37,501 nucleotides of DNA from positions 1-37,501 of IMG/VR virus record IMGVR_UViG_3300046009_002327. One strand, 5' to 3'. The DNA comes from a virus. This document shows, one piece after another, positions 7,211 to 14,012 of this stretch (position 1 is the stretch's first letter; each line of letters starts with the position of its first letter). The position numbers and the translations under genes are program-made. Below the pieces are notes generated by a model. It was not told the origin of the DNA. It saw only the letters and a program-made list of their open reading frames with translations, and searched no databases.

Positions 7211-7431
7211 CTCACACCTCCCGCCGCTTCCCTTGTCTTCAGAAACATAGCCATCTCCTTCTTCGTTTTCGGATACGACATCTGCTGCGGGATCAGGACA
7301 GTCGGGCGGCAGGTAGCCTTACCCTGCTCGAATCCGTAGTCATAGACCGTGGCGATCATCAGACAGAAGGTGCTGATCAGGCACACCCAGAAGATGATCT
7401 TGTCACCGAGTCTTGATGGATCGCGGTTCAT
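7207..7431 (-). CDS. Single-TM small protein, hypothetical
   Basis: A 74-residue protein with one membrane segment at about 11-30 (KIIFWVCLISTFCLMIATVY), then a hydrophilic, Lys-rich C-terminal part. The short basic N terminus suggests an N-in orientation. The SD is ggagag upstream of ATG 7431. An early membrane protein may serve in superinfection exclusion or host-envelope change; this is a general possibility only. Confidence 0.6.
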   Translation of the reverse strand: MNRDPSRLGDKIIFWVCLISTFCLMIATVYDYGFEQGKATCRPTVLIPQQMSYPKTKKEMAMFLKTREAAGGVR

Positions 7432-7565
7432 TTCCCTCTCCTCAATGCGACCTCAATAATCCCGTGCAGCGCGATCAGTTCCACCTTGGTCATCACGACT
7501 CGGGTGCTGTTGATCCACACATCGTAGTCGGTGGTGCCGGGGATGCGGGATATGGTGATGTTCAC
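7428..7565 (-). CDS. 45-residue hypothetical protein
   Basis: GTG 7565 overlaps the upstream stop in GTGA, and the terminal TGA overlaps the next ATG. The product MNITISRIPGTTDYDVWINS... continues with strands and a helix (TKVELIALHGIIEVALRRGK). Composition is protein-like and the coupling at both ends is exact. No family recognised. Confidence 0.55.
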   Translation of the reverse strand: MNITISRIPGTTDYDVWINSTRVVMTKVELIALHGIIEVALRRGK

Positions 7566-7795
7566 GGAACATGCCGCTCATGGTAAAGCTGCCATGCGTG
7601 ATCGACCAACTCCTGCTCGACCTCGACCATCTGCTTCTTGGACAACTTCATGCCGCAGATGACATCCTCCAACTCAGGCCCACCCTCTGCCGGGTCGATC
7701 TGGGTAGCTGCACGGGGAGGTATCCAGGTGTAGCGCACCAGGACATTGTGTGGGGTGTCGTTCTCGCCATAGACGATGGTGTTGAACTCGCTCAT
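7562..7795 (-). CDS. 77-residue hypothetical protein
   Basis: Starts at ATG 7795, overlapping the upstream stop, with an aggagg SD inside the preceding gene. The product has a beta-type N half (NTIVYGENDTPHNVLVRYTW) and an acidic helical C half (SKKQMVEVEQELVDHAWQLY). It is small, soluble and without Cys clusters. Function unknown. Confidence 0.62.
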   Translation of the reverse strand: MSEFNTIVYGENDTPHNVLVRYTWIPPRAATQIDPAEGGPELEDVICGMKLSKKQMVEVEQELVDHAWQLYHERHVP

Positions 7796-7929
7796 TTCGC
7801 TTTCCTCCTCTTGCTCAGAAGTTCGCCGCCTCTGTAGTCGAAGACGGCGCAGACGTATTTGAAATTCTCATTGAGTTGCTTGTGGTACTTGATCATGAAC
7901 CTGACTCGGTTTGCATCCAGGGTGAGCAT
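7792..7929 (-). CDS. 45-residue basic hypothetical protein
   Basis: ATG 7929 overlaps the upstream stop as TGATG, and its TGA overlaps the next ATG. The product MLTLDANRVRFMIKYHKQLN... is basic and ends SKRRKAK, so contact with nucleic acid is possible. SD is weak. Retained for its exact coupling and protein-like sequence. Confidence 0.55.
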   Translation of the reverse strand: MLTLDANRVRFMIKYHKQLNENFKYVCAVFDYRGGELLSKRRKAK

Positions 7930-8135
7930 CACAGCAAGCCCCCCAGCAGTTCGGCCCGTTCCCGCGACACACGCAAGCTGTTGTAGCGAGCGTGGAGCCG
8001 CTCCAGCACATTGATGCGGCGTGAGTGCTTCTTCTCATGCTCCAGCAGCACAAGAACCTGATCCTCGCGGAACTCATGCAGGTGGTGGTTCAATGTGCGC
8101 CAGTCCTTCAGCGCCGCCAACAGAACATCATTCAT
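7929..8135 (-). CDS. 68-residue helical phage protein, hypothetical
   Basis: The product is nearly all helix and very charged. It has the pattern LLEHEKKHSRRINVLERLHA then RYNSLRVSRERAEL, which I have seen as a recurring small phage early protein type, though I cannot name a family. The start ATG overlaps the upstream stop in ATGA. No membrane segment or metal site. Possible protein-binding helix bundle. Confidence 0.62.
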   Translation of the reverse strand: MNDVLLAALKDWRTLNHHLHEFREDQVLVLLEHEKKHSRRINVLERLHARYNSLRVSRERAELLGGLL

Positions 8136-8287
8136 TTTGCAATCCTTCGTTCCAGTTCTTCGATCATCTTCACCGTCCGGTTGTAGCCCTTCAGCGAAGC
8201 GTTCTTGTTTCGTTCGCGCATCCGAAGTTCAACTTTCAGAACCTTCAACTTCAGTTTCAGATTGCGCTTGGGGTCATTATTATCCAT
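8132..8287 (-). CDS. 51-residue Lys/Arg-rich helical protein
   Basis: ATG 8287 is chosen because aaagga lies six bases upstream and the longer in-frame extension overlaps the helicase end without coding character. The product MDNNDPKRNLKLKLKVLKVE... is a very basic amphipathic helix with heptad spacing, ending ELERRIAK. It probably forms a coiled coil or binds nucleic acid. It follows the helicase by 26 bases in the same operon. Confidence 0.58.
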   Translation of the reverse strand: MDNNDPKRNLKLKLKVLKVELRMRERNKNASLKGYNRTVKMIEELERRIAK

Positions 8288-8313
8288 GTCGTTTTCCTTT
8301 GTCAAGAACTTAT

Positions 8314-9669
8314 TTACATTAAAGCTGCAACGGCCACATCCGACATATCGCGCTTGTCGCGCAATGCGCCCCACACTTGGTCATCCACCGTGTTGTTGGT
8401 CAGCAGCACATAGCACCACACGGCTTGCTTCTGCCCGCCCCGGTGCAGCCGGCCTATCGCCTGTTCGTACAGTTCCAGGCTCCACGGCAGCGTCAGGAAC
8501 ACCATCTTGTTCTGGCCTTGCAGGTTGATGCCGTGGCCGGCGCTCATGGGGTGGGCCAGCAGCAGTTCGATCTTGCCGTCATTCCACCGGGCAACAGCAT
8601 CCTTATCGTCCAAGGTCTGCGCGTGAGGGTATCGCCGCTGCAACTCCGCGAGTTCTTCCTTGTACCAGTACCACACCAGCGTCGGCGCTCTCTGGTTCTC
8701 GCGCAGCAGATCGTCCAACAGGTCGAACTTGGTCGTGTCAAACCAATGCGGCGTCTTGGTGGTGATGAACTTGCCGGGTACGTCAGACGCTACCGTGGTG
8801 GTTTCATACACCCACCCTCCCGCCATCTGTTGCAGCTTGGCCGTGACCACGCCGGCATTGGCGGCTATGGCCGTCGCGTTGGGGAACTCCGCGATGAAGT
8901 CCTTCTTCATCTTCATGTACGGCTCACGGTTCGCCAGATCGCAACGCATTTCCACAATGTTCAACGGCGGCAATGAGTCAGCGTAATCGCTATTCTCCAA
9001 TACGAACGTCAGGGGCTTGATACGATCCATGACCTTCTGTAGCGAACCAGGGCGAGGCGTCCAATCGCCAAACTGCGGATTGCTGCACCAGAAGTATTGC
9101 TGCAAGAACGCGCCCTTGCTGCGCCCGAGCACTTGCTGGTCGATGATCTTGACCTGACCAAACACATCCTCCAGACCGTTGCTGGTAAAGCTGCCGGTCA
9201 AGCCTATGCGTATCGGTATCTGGTCGATGATGGTGTGCAACGCCTTGAAGCGTTTGCCGCTGGCGTTCTTCAGCCGCGTGAGTTCGTCAAACACTACCCC
9301 GCCAAAATACTCGCCAATGTTGGGGAACTTCTCAACGAGCCATTGCAGTGTGTCGTAGTTGATGACGGCGACATCAGAGGGGCGCATTAGCGCCGACTTG
9401 CGAGTGCTGACAGCGCCCACGGCGACATTGACAGACAACTGGCCCCACTTCTTCGCCTCCTGCGGCCATACGTCCGTACAGACCCGCTTCGGCGCGATGA
9501 CGAGCCACCGCTTGACGAGTTGCTGACTGACATACTCCTGCATAGCGGTGAGGGCGATTGCCGTTTTTCCTGCGCCAACTGCCGCCAGGATCAGCGAACG
9601 GTCACGCTCGAAGATGAAGTCAGCCGCGTTTTCCTGGTATGGTCTCAGACCAACCTTCCGCAAAGTCAT
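8314..9669 (-). CDS. DEAD/SNF2-type superfamily 2 helicase (DNA-dependent ATPase)
   Basis: A 451-residue protein with all core SF2 signs: a Q-motif-like LRPYQ near residue 8, Walker A VGAGKT at 31-36, a DEAD-variant Walker B VVFDELTRLKN around 125, and in the second lobe GHGINLQGQ followed by motif VI QAIGRLHRGGQ near residue 410. The order matches small SNF2-like phage helicases. ATG 9669 is preferred over the adjacent TTG, with aaggag seven bases before it. Its start lies 50 bases inside the VRR-NUC gene, so a nuclease-helicase pair acting on replication or recombination forks is likely. Confidence 0.88.
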   Translation of the reverse strand: MTLRKVGLRPYQENAADFIFERDRSLILAAVGAGKTAIALTAMQEYVSQQLVKRWLVIAPKRVCTDVWPQEAKKWGQLSVNVAVGAVSTRKSALMRPSDVAVINYDTLQWLVEKFPNIGEYFGGVVFDELTRLKNASGKRFKALHTIIDQIPIRIGLTGSFTSNGLEDVFGQVKIIDQQVLGRSKGAFLQQYFWCSNPQFGDWTPRPGSLQKVMDRIKPLTFVLENSDYADSLPPLNIVEMRCDLANREPYMKMKKDFIAEFPNATAIAANAGVVTAKLQQMAGGWVYETTTVASDVPGKFITTKTPHWFDTTKFDLLDDLLRENQRAPTLVWYWYKEELAELQRRYPHAQTLDDKDAVARWNDGKIELLLAHPMSAGHGINLQGQNKMVFLTLPWSLELYEQAIGRLHRGGQKQAVWCYVLLTNNTVDDQVWGALRDKRDMSDVAVAALM

Positions 9670-9922
9670 CAATCTGCTCCTTAGTCCAAAGGCATAAATA
9701 CTTCTGGTTTAACATCAGCATCTCGCCAGCGAAGATTTGCTGCAACGGTGACAACCTGCCACCCTTGGGGCGCTTCAACTCGACAAACCATGTCGAGCCA
9801 TCTGGCATACAGGCGATGCGGTCTGATACGCCACGGTTCGATGGCGAGGTAAATTTCCATGACTTGCCGCCGCGCCGCTCGACCACCCACTTGAAGTAGT
9901 CCTCGATTTCTTTTTCTAACAT
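9620..9922 (-). CDS. VRR-NUC domain nuclease
   Basis: A 100-residue stand-alone VRR-NUC, a PD-(D/E)XK-fold nuclease. Key residues are visible: Glu5 in the first helix, Asp34 in SNRGVSDRI, Glu48 and Lys50 in FVELKRPKGG, and Gln61 in LSPLQQ. Family members cut branched or flap DNA, so Holliday-junction or fork processing during phage replication is plausible. It is the first gene of the minus-strand early operon. No good SD precedes it, and the best promoter -10 lies only six bases before the ATG, suggesting a nearly leaderless message. Confidence 0.85.
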   Translation of the reverse strand: MLEKEIEDYFKWVVERRGGKSWKFTSPSNRGVSDRIACMPDGSTWFVELKRPKGGRLSPLQQIFAGEMLMLNQKYLCLWTKEQIDDFAEGWSETIPGKRG

Positions 9923-9940
9923 TTCGTCACTCTAACGAAA
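9922..9940. promoter_or_regulatory. Palindrome TTTCGT-N7-ACGAAA, candidate operator
   Basis: A perfect 6+6 inverted repeat with a 7-base spacer lies between the divergent early and replication operons. It covers the proposed minus-strand -10 and touches the VRR-NUC start codon. A dimeric repressor bound here would shut off the minus-strand operon. The protein is unknown; the winged-helix protein at 5240-5596 is one candidate. Confidence 0.5.
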
Positions 9941-9957
9941 AAAGTTCTTGACTGCAA
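9929..9957 (-). promoter_or_regulatory. Candidate sigma70 promoter for the minus-strand early operon
   Basis: On the minus strand a -35 TTGCAG (9957-9952) and a -10 TAGAGT (9934-9929) are separated by 17 bases. Transcription would start at or next to the VRR-NUC ATG, fitting the lack of an SD. The match is moderate (each element four or five of six). Confidence 0.45.
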
Positions 9958-9976
9958 GATTTTTCTCCGGTAATCT
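9948..9976 (+). promoter_or_regulatory. Candidate sigma70 promoter for the replication operon
   Basis: TTGACT (9948-9953) and TAATCT (9971-9976) are spaced by exactly 17 bases. The -35 is strong and the -10 weak. It faces away from, and overlaps the -35 of, the opposing promoter, so the two probably compete for polymerase. A start near 9983 gives a leader of about 26 bases. Confidence 0.5.
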
Positions 9977-9988
9977 GCAATCTCCACT

Positions 9989-10006
9989 ACAGTAAAGGAC
10001 AGTAAA
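9989..10006 (+). repeat. Tandem ACAGTAAA direct repeat in the replication-operon leader
   Basis: Two exact copies of ACAGTAAA (9989-9996 and 9999-10006) sit 10 bases apart, one helical turn, just before ATG 10009. The purine-rich aaagga between them serves as SD. The spacing suits protein binding at DNA or RNA level. Confidence 0.5.
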
Positions 10007-10008
10007 TT

Positions 10009-10191
10009 ATGAACGCAAATATGCAGCAATGGGCTGGCGAACTTCGCGCCAACTCTGAAACCATCGCTAATGTCATCCTGACATCTGATGGCTCCCCGTC
10101 TGACCTCCGCACCCTCACCAACCTGCTTACCAGCGTCCGTTGCGCTGCCGAGGCGATGAAGTCCAAGGTCGAAGTGGGAGATACGAAATGA
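10009..10191 (+). CDS. 60-residue hypothetical protein, first gene of replication operon
   Basis: A small helical protein (MNANMQQWAGELRANSETIA...) preceded by SD aaagga. No cysteines or membrane segment; mildly acidic. It ends in ATGA overlap with the DUF2800 gene, so the two are co-translated. Being first after the divergent promoter it could be a regulator or helicase-loading accessory, but nothing in the sequence shows this. Confidence 0.65.
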   Translation: MNANMQQWAGELRANSETIANVILTSDGSPSDLRTLTNLLTSVRCAAEAMKSKVEVGDTK

Positions 10192-11312
10192 GCCACTCCA
10201 AGATCGTCGGCGGCTCCACCGCCAAGCGCGTTATGGCTTGCCCCGGCTCAGTTGCACTCTGCAACAAGATGCCGCCCCAAGTCGAGAACGAGTATATGGC
10301 GAAGGGTACGCTTCTGCACAACGCGATGGATCGCATCTTCTCGTCTGACATCCCCCCGAAGTCCGTGATCGGTATGCAATACGCCGGGCAAGTGCTGACG
10401 GAGGAAGTCTATGAGGACAAGATCAGCGCCGCTATGTGTCTGGTCGATGAACTCGATCCCGCTGGCGACATGGAACTCGAAACCGAAACGCAAGTCGGCT
10501 TCGGCAAGCTGTTGCCGGATGTGTTCGGCACTACCGATGTCATTGGCCGGCTCAATGGCCGCGCCGTGGTGCTTGACTGGAAGTTCGGTGATGGTGTGCC
10601 GGTAGGTGCAGAGGAAAACGAGCAGTTGATGTTCTACGCTGCTGCTGCCATGCGTACCCCCGAAACGATGTGGGCCTTTGAAGGTGTTACGGAAGTCGAA
10701 CTGGTAATCATCCAGCCGCCGCACATCCGTCGCTGGACTACCACGGTGGAGCGCATCCGAGCATTCGAGCAAGACCTGATCTGCGCCGTGTCTGCCGCAC
10801 AGAAGCCGAATGCCAAACTGGTTGCCGGCGAGCATTGCCGCTTCTGCGCTGCCCGTCCGGTCTGCCCCCAGATCACAGGTGCTGTTGATCGGGCCATCAA
10901 GACCAAGATCGACGGTCTGGATGTGGCGCAGATCAATGCGTACTTGAAGAACGCCGATGTGCTGGAAGGCTGGATCAAAGACCTTCGCGCTCTGGCTTTT
11001 CAGATGATGGACAAGGGCGTAACATTGCCCGATTGGAAACTCGTCGCCAAGCGTGGCACACGCAAATGGACGAAGGAAGAAGATGCCAAGGCTGCACTGT
11101 TGAGCCTGGGCGTCAAGGAATCCGACATTACGGTTACTGAACTGCTGTCTCCCGCGCAGGCTGAGAAGGTGCTGAAGAAGCACAAGCTGGCCCTGCCGGA
11201 AGATGTGGTGGTGAGCGTTTCGTCGGGTAGTACCCTCGCGGAGCGGAGTGATCCGCGCCCTGAGGTCTTGCAAATCGGTCAGCAACTCGCTGGCCTTTCT
11301 AAACTAGTCTAG
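10188..11312 (+). CDS. DUF2800 protein, RecB/Cas4-like PD-(D/E)XK nuclease with four-cysteine cluster
   Basis: A 374-residue protein from ATG 10188 (ATGA overlap). It has the layout of Cas4/RecB-type exonucleases: Cys18 in MACPGS, His44 in GTLLHNAMD, Asp117 in TTDVIGRLNG, Asp130-x-Lys132 in VVLDWKFGDG, and Cys217, Cys220 and Cys226 in HCRFCAARPVCP. One distant N-terminal Cys plus three C-terminal Cys matches iron-sulphur-binding RecB-like nucleases. The C-terminal third (about 285-374) is helical and may bind a partner. DUF2800 genes typically sit with a phage polymerase and primase-helicase, as here. The role is likely end processing in replication or recombination. Confidence 0.82.
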   Translation: MSHSKIVGGSTAKRVMACPGSVALCNKMPPQVENEYMAKGTLLHNAMDRIFSSDIPPKSVIGMQYAGQVLTEEVYEDKISAAMCLVDELDPAGDMELETETQVGFGKLLPDVFGTTDVIGRLNGRAVVLDWKFGDGVPVGAEENEQLMFYAAAAMRTPETMWAFEGVTEVELVIIQPPHIRRWTTTVERIRAFEQDLICAVSAAQKPNAKLVAGEHCRFCAARPVCPQITGAVDRAIKTKIDGLDVAQINAYLKNADVLEGWIKDLRALAFQMMDKGVTLPDWKLVAKRGTRKWTKEEDAKAALLSLGVKESDITVTELLSPAQAEKVLKKHKLALPEDVVVSVSSGSTLAERSDPRPEVLQIGQQLAGLSKLV

Positions 11313-11327
11313 GAGTAAAGTTCAATC

Positions 11328-11999
11328 ATGTCTTCAAATATCGTAGCCTTTGCAGGGGCCAATCTGCCGGCAGTTTCCTCCCTCTCCACCGCTTTGCGCT
11401 CCATCAGCAATGATGTCGGGCCGTCGGGCGTGGTCATCCTCAAGATGGACAAGACGGGCCATTGGGTGTTCGGTGCGGATCAGACCGAAGTGGAAGATGA
11501 CTCCACTTGGGCCGTCAATCCGTTCAGCTTCGTGCATGGTTACATCGCGTGGGGTGATGGTGAGGTTCTCGGTGAGAAGATGACGGGTGTTGCTAACCCG
11601 TTGCCGGAAACCCCCGAAGCGCCCCCCGGTGCCAAGAAGGGATGGGAAGTGCAGATCGGCTGTTCGTTGAAGTGCCTGTCGGGTGAAGACGAGGGCATGG
11701 AAGCGCGTTACACCACCACCAGCGTCGGCGGCAAGAAAGCGGTGCAAGCTCTGGCCGTCGCCATTGCCGCACAGGTCGAGAAGGATCAGACCAAGCCGGT
11801 GCCGGTTGTGACGTTGGGCAAGGAGCATTACCAGCACAAGTCGTTCGGGCGTATCTACACCCCGCTGTTCACCGTGGAGGAGTGGATTCCGATTACCGGC
11901 GCTGCTGAACCGGAAGCCCCGGCTGCTGCGCCGGCACCGGAAGCGCCCCCCGTCGAGGAAGGCACTCGCCGTCGCCGTGGCCGTCCGGCTGCGGCTTAA
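11328..11999 (+). CDS. Putative ssDNA-binding-type replication protein with AT-hook-like tail
   Basis: A 223-residue protein between DUF2800 and the DNA polymerase, where related phages often encode a single-strand binding protein. Residues about 30-185 are beta-rich with several aromatic residues (GHWVFGADQ, PFSFVHGYIAWGDG, SFGRIYTPLF), compatible with an OB-like fold. Residues about 190-223 are a Pro/Ala/Glu linker ending RRRRGRP, the core of an AT hook. Typical SSBs end in acidic residues, so this basic end is unusual. Function is inferred from position, not from a family match. Confidence 0.6.
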   Translation: MSSNIVAFAGANLPAVSSLSTALRSISNDVGPSGVVILKMDKTGHWVFGADQTEVEDDSTWAVNPFSFVHGYIAWGDGEVLGEKMTGVANPLPETPEAPPGAKKGWEVQIGCSLKCLSGEDEGMEARYTTTSVGGKKAVQALAVAIAAQVEKDQTKPVPVVTLGKEHYQHKSFGRIYTPLFTVEEWIPITGAAEPEAPAAAPAPEAPPVEEGTRRRRGRPAAA

Positions 12000-12018
12000 T
12001 CAACCAAGCGAAAGGAGC

Positions 12019-12040
12019 GGGGGCTACGGCCCCTGTTTTT
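12019..12040 (+). terminator. Hairpin with T-tract just before the polymerase gene (terminator or attenuator)
   Basis: GGGGC (12020-12024), loop TACG, GCCCC (12029-12033), then TG and TTTTT (12036-12040). This has the form of an intrinsic terminator, but the polymerase ATG is at 12045. The only SD-like sequence (aaaggag, 12011-12017) lies upstream of the hairpin. Partial termination or a folded leader that brings the SD near the ATG are both possible. Confidence 0.65.
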
Positions 12041-12044
12041 ACTT

Positions 12045-13961
12045 ATGCCTATCGCCTGGGTTGATTTCGAGACACGCAGCAACTGCGACCTGCTGAAGAA
12101 GGGCGCGTACAACTACGCGCAAGACATCAGCACCGACATTCTGTGCATGGCCTACGCCATAGATGATGGCGAGGTTCAGTTGTGGCTACCGGGGCAACAG
12201 CTCCCTGACTTCACCGGCTACCAGATCAGGGCGCACAACGCCGCATTCGAGCGGTTGATCTTCTGGTACGTCCTACAGCAAGATTACCCGCTGGAGTCGT
12301 TCTACTGCACCGCCGTTCAAGCCGCTGCCAACTGCCTTCCTCGCAGCCTTGAGGATGTCGGTCGAGCGGTCAGCAGCAAGATGCGGAAGGACTACCGTGG
12401 CGCTGAACTGGTGCGGAAGTGTTGTATTCCTCCGTTCAACACGGAACTGCTACCGGAACTTTACGACTACTGTCTCCAAGACGTTCGTACCATGCGAGCA
12501 GTCAGTCAGTCCCTGCGTGACCTGACGCCCGAAGAACTGTCCGACTACCACATCAACGAGCGCATCAACGATCGTGGTGTGCTGGTCGATGTCGATTTGT
12601 GCAAGGCCGCGATGGGCTATGCCGCGCAGGAGTTGCAAGAAGCCCAGGCCGTGTTCCAAGAGATTACCGGCCTGCCATCGGTGCGCTCACCGCGCATGAA
12701 GGAATGGGTGTGGGATCGTGTCGGGACGGCAGCACAGAAGCTGATGAGCGGCCACGCGGTCGATAAAAATGGCAAACAGAAAAGGAGCATAGACAAAGAT
12801 GTACGCAAGAACCTACTCACCCTCGCGGAAGAAAGCATTGAAGAAGTCTCGGAAGATGTGGCTGAGGTTATTCGGTGCGCCGATGACATTTGGGCAAGTT
12901 CGACTGCGAAGTTCGGCAGGCTTGCGAGCCTGGCAGATGAAGAAGACCACCGAGTACGAGGCGCGTTTGTATTCAATGGGGGCAGCGCAACGGGCCGCGC
13001 AGCAAGCTACGGGGCGCAAGTCCACAACTTCCCCCGCCAGTGTGCCGACGATCCTGCTGCCTTGCGAGATGCAATGGTCAAGGGTGTTGCCCTAGTCCCT
13101 GCATTTGGCCCCCGCGTATCGACGGTACTGAAGTCGATGCTGCGCCCGTCATTCATGCCGGCCCAAGGCAACGTGTTCGTCGTGGCCGATTGGTCGGCTA
13201 TCGAAGGCCGCGTCAATCCGTGGTTAGCGAACACGGCGCAGGGTGAAGTCAAGCTGGACGTTTATCGCGCTGGTCGTGACCCGTACATCGTCAATGCTGC
13301 TGCGTTGTTTGGTGCGCCGTATGAGTCCGTTACCAAGGAACAGAGGTTCGTCGGCAAGGTGCAGGAGTTGGCGCTAGGTTTCTTGGGCGGTGCCGGCGCG
13401 TTCGCCAAGTTCGCCCCAGGCCATGACGAGGCATTCGTCGCCAAGGCAGTCAAGGCATGGCGGCGCGTCAATCCGTGGGCCGTCAACCACGGGCAACTGC
13501 TGGAGGAAGCCTACACCCGCGCCATGCGGAACAAGGGGCATGAGTTCAGCGCAGGGCGCGTCACCTATATGTTCGACGGTGAGCACCTATGGTACGCGCT
13601 GCCGTCCGGTCGAGTCTTACGCTACCCTTACGCCAAGATGGACGAAGATGGTGTGTCCTACCTCAAGGCGTCGTGGAAGCCCGCCGCTGGCGATTCGGAA
13701 TGGCCGCGTGGCCGTCTTTGGAAGGGCTTGGCGCTGGAGAACACTACCCAGGCCACAGCGAACGATCTGCTGCGTAATTCGTTGCGGCAGATTGATGGGG
13801 TTGCCCTGCATGTGCATGATGAAATTGTGGTTGAGTGTCGGGCCGAGGATGCACCTTGCGTCAAGGCCGAGGTCGAGCGCATAATGTGCGAACCTCCACC
13901 GTGGGCTAAGGTGCTACCTTTGGCTGTTGAGGCAAAGATAATGACAAGGTATGGGAAATAG
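12045..13961 (+). CDS. Phage-type family A DNA polymerase with 3'-5' exonuclease
   Basis: A 638-residue replicative polymerase. Exonuclease motifs: Asp7 and Glu9 in VDFETRS, HNAAFE at 64-69, and Tyr142...Asp146 in DYCLQDV. Polymerase motifs: motif A ADWSAIEGR with Asp382, motif B around Lys438 (KVQELALGFLGGAG), and motif C HDE at 591-593. There is no 5'-3' nuclease domain, as usual for this bacteriophage-type group. Motif B has Phe-Leu-Gly where classic Pol I has a Tyr-Gly, as in related phage enzymes. The start lacks an adjacent SD; see the hairpin at 12019-12040. It acts with the primase-helicase downstream. Confidence 0.93.
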   Translation: MPIAWVDFETRSNCDLLKKGAYNYAQDISTDILCMAYAIDDGEVQLWLPGQQLPDFTGYQIRAHNAAFERLIFWYVLQQDYPLESFYCTAVQAAANCLPRSLEDVGRAVSSKMRKDYRGAELVRKCCIPPFNTELLPELYDYCLQDVRTMRAVSQSLRDLTPEELSDYHINERINDRGVLVDVDLCKAAMGYAAQELQEAQAVFQEITGLPSVRSPRMKEWVWDRVGTAAQKLMSGHAVDKNGKQKRSIDKDVRKNLLTLAEESIEEVSEDVAEVIRCADDIWASSTAKFGRLASLADEEDHRVRGAFVFNGGSATGRAASYGAQVHNFPRQCADDPAALRDAMVKGVALVPAFGPRVSTVLKSMLRPSFMPAQGNVFVVADWSAIEGRVNPWLANTAQGEVKLDVYRAGRDPYIVNAAALFGAPYESVTKEQRFVGKVQELALGFLGGAGAFAKFAPGHDEAFVAKAVKAWRRVNPWAVNHGQLLEEAYTRAMRNKGHEFSAGRVTYMFDGEHLWYALPSGRVLRYPYAKMDEDGVSYLKASWKPAAGDSEWPRGRLWKGLALENTTQATANDLLRNSLRQIDGVALHVHDEIVVECRAEDAPCVKAEVERIMCEPPPWAKVLPLAVEAKIMTRYGK

Positions 13962-13975
13962 CCTTTAAAAACAAA

Positions 13976-13995
13976 ACGGCCCCTGCCAGGGCCGT
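13976..13995. terminator. Hairpin after the polymerase gene; terminator form on the minus strand
   Basis: ACGGCCC (13976-13982), loop CTGCCA, GGGCCGT (13989-13995). On the plus strand no T-run follows, so it may act as an mRNA-stabilising hairpin before the primase gene. On the minus strand it is followed by TTTTGTTTTT, a proper terminator, which could stop antisense transcription. Confidence 0.5.
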
Positions 13996-14012
13996 CTAAC
14001 TACGGAGCAAAC

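Noticed and set aside
8277-8305. TTGACA-N17-TAATAA on the minus strand near the 51-residue gene
   Set aside because: The implied start would lie inside the gene, and the -10 is poor. The TTGACA is probably chance in an AT-rich gap.
10248-11285. 345-codon antisense frame over the DUF2800 gene
   Set aside because: The plus frame has clear nuclease and cysteine motifs; the antisense product shows none and is His/Arg/Gln-rich as expected of a shadow.
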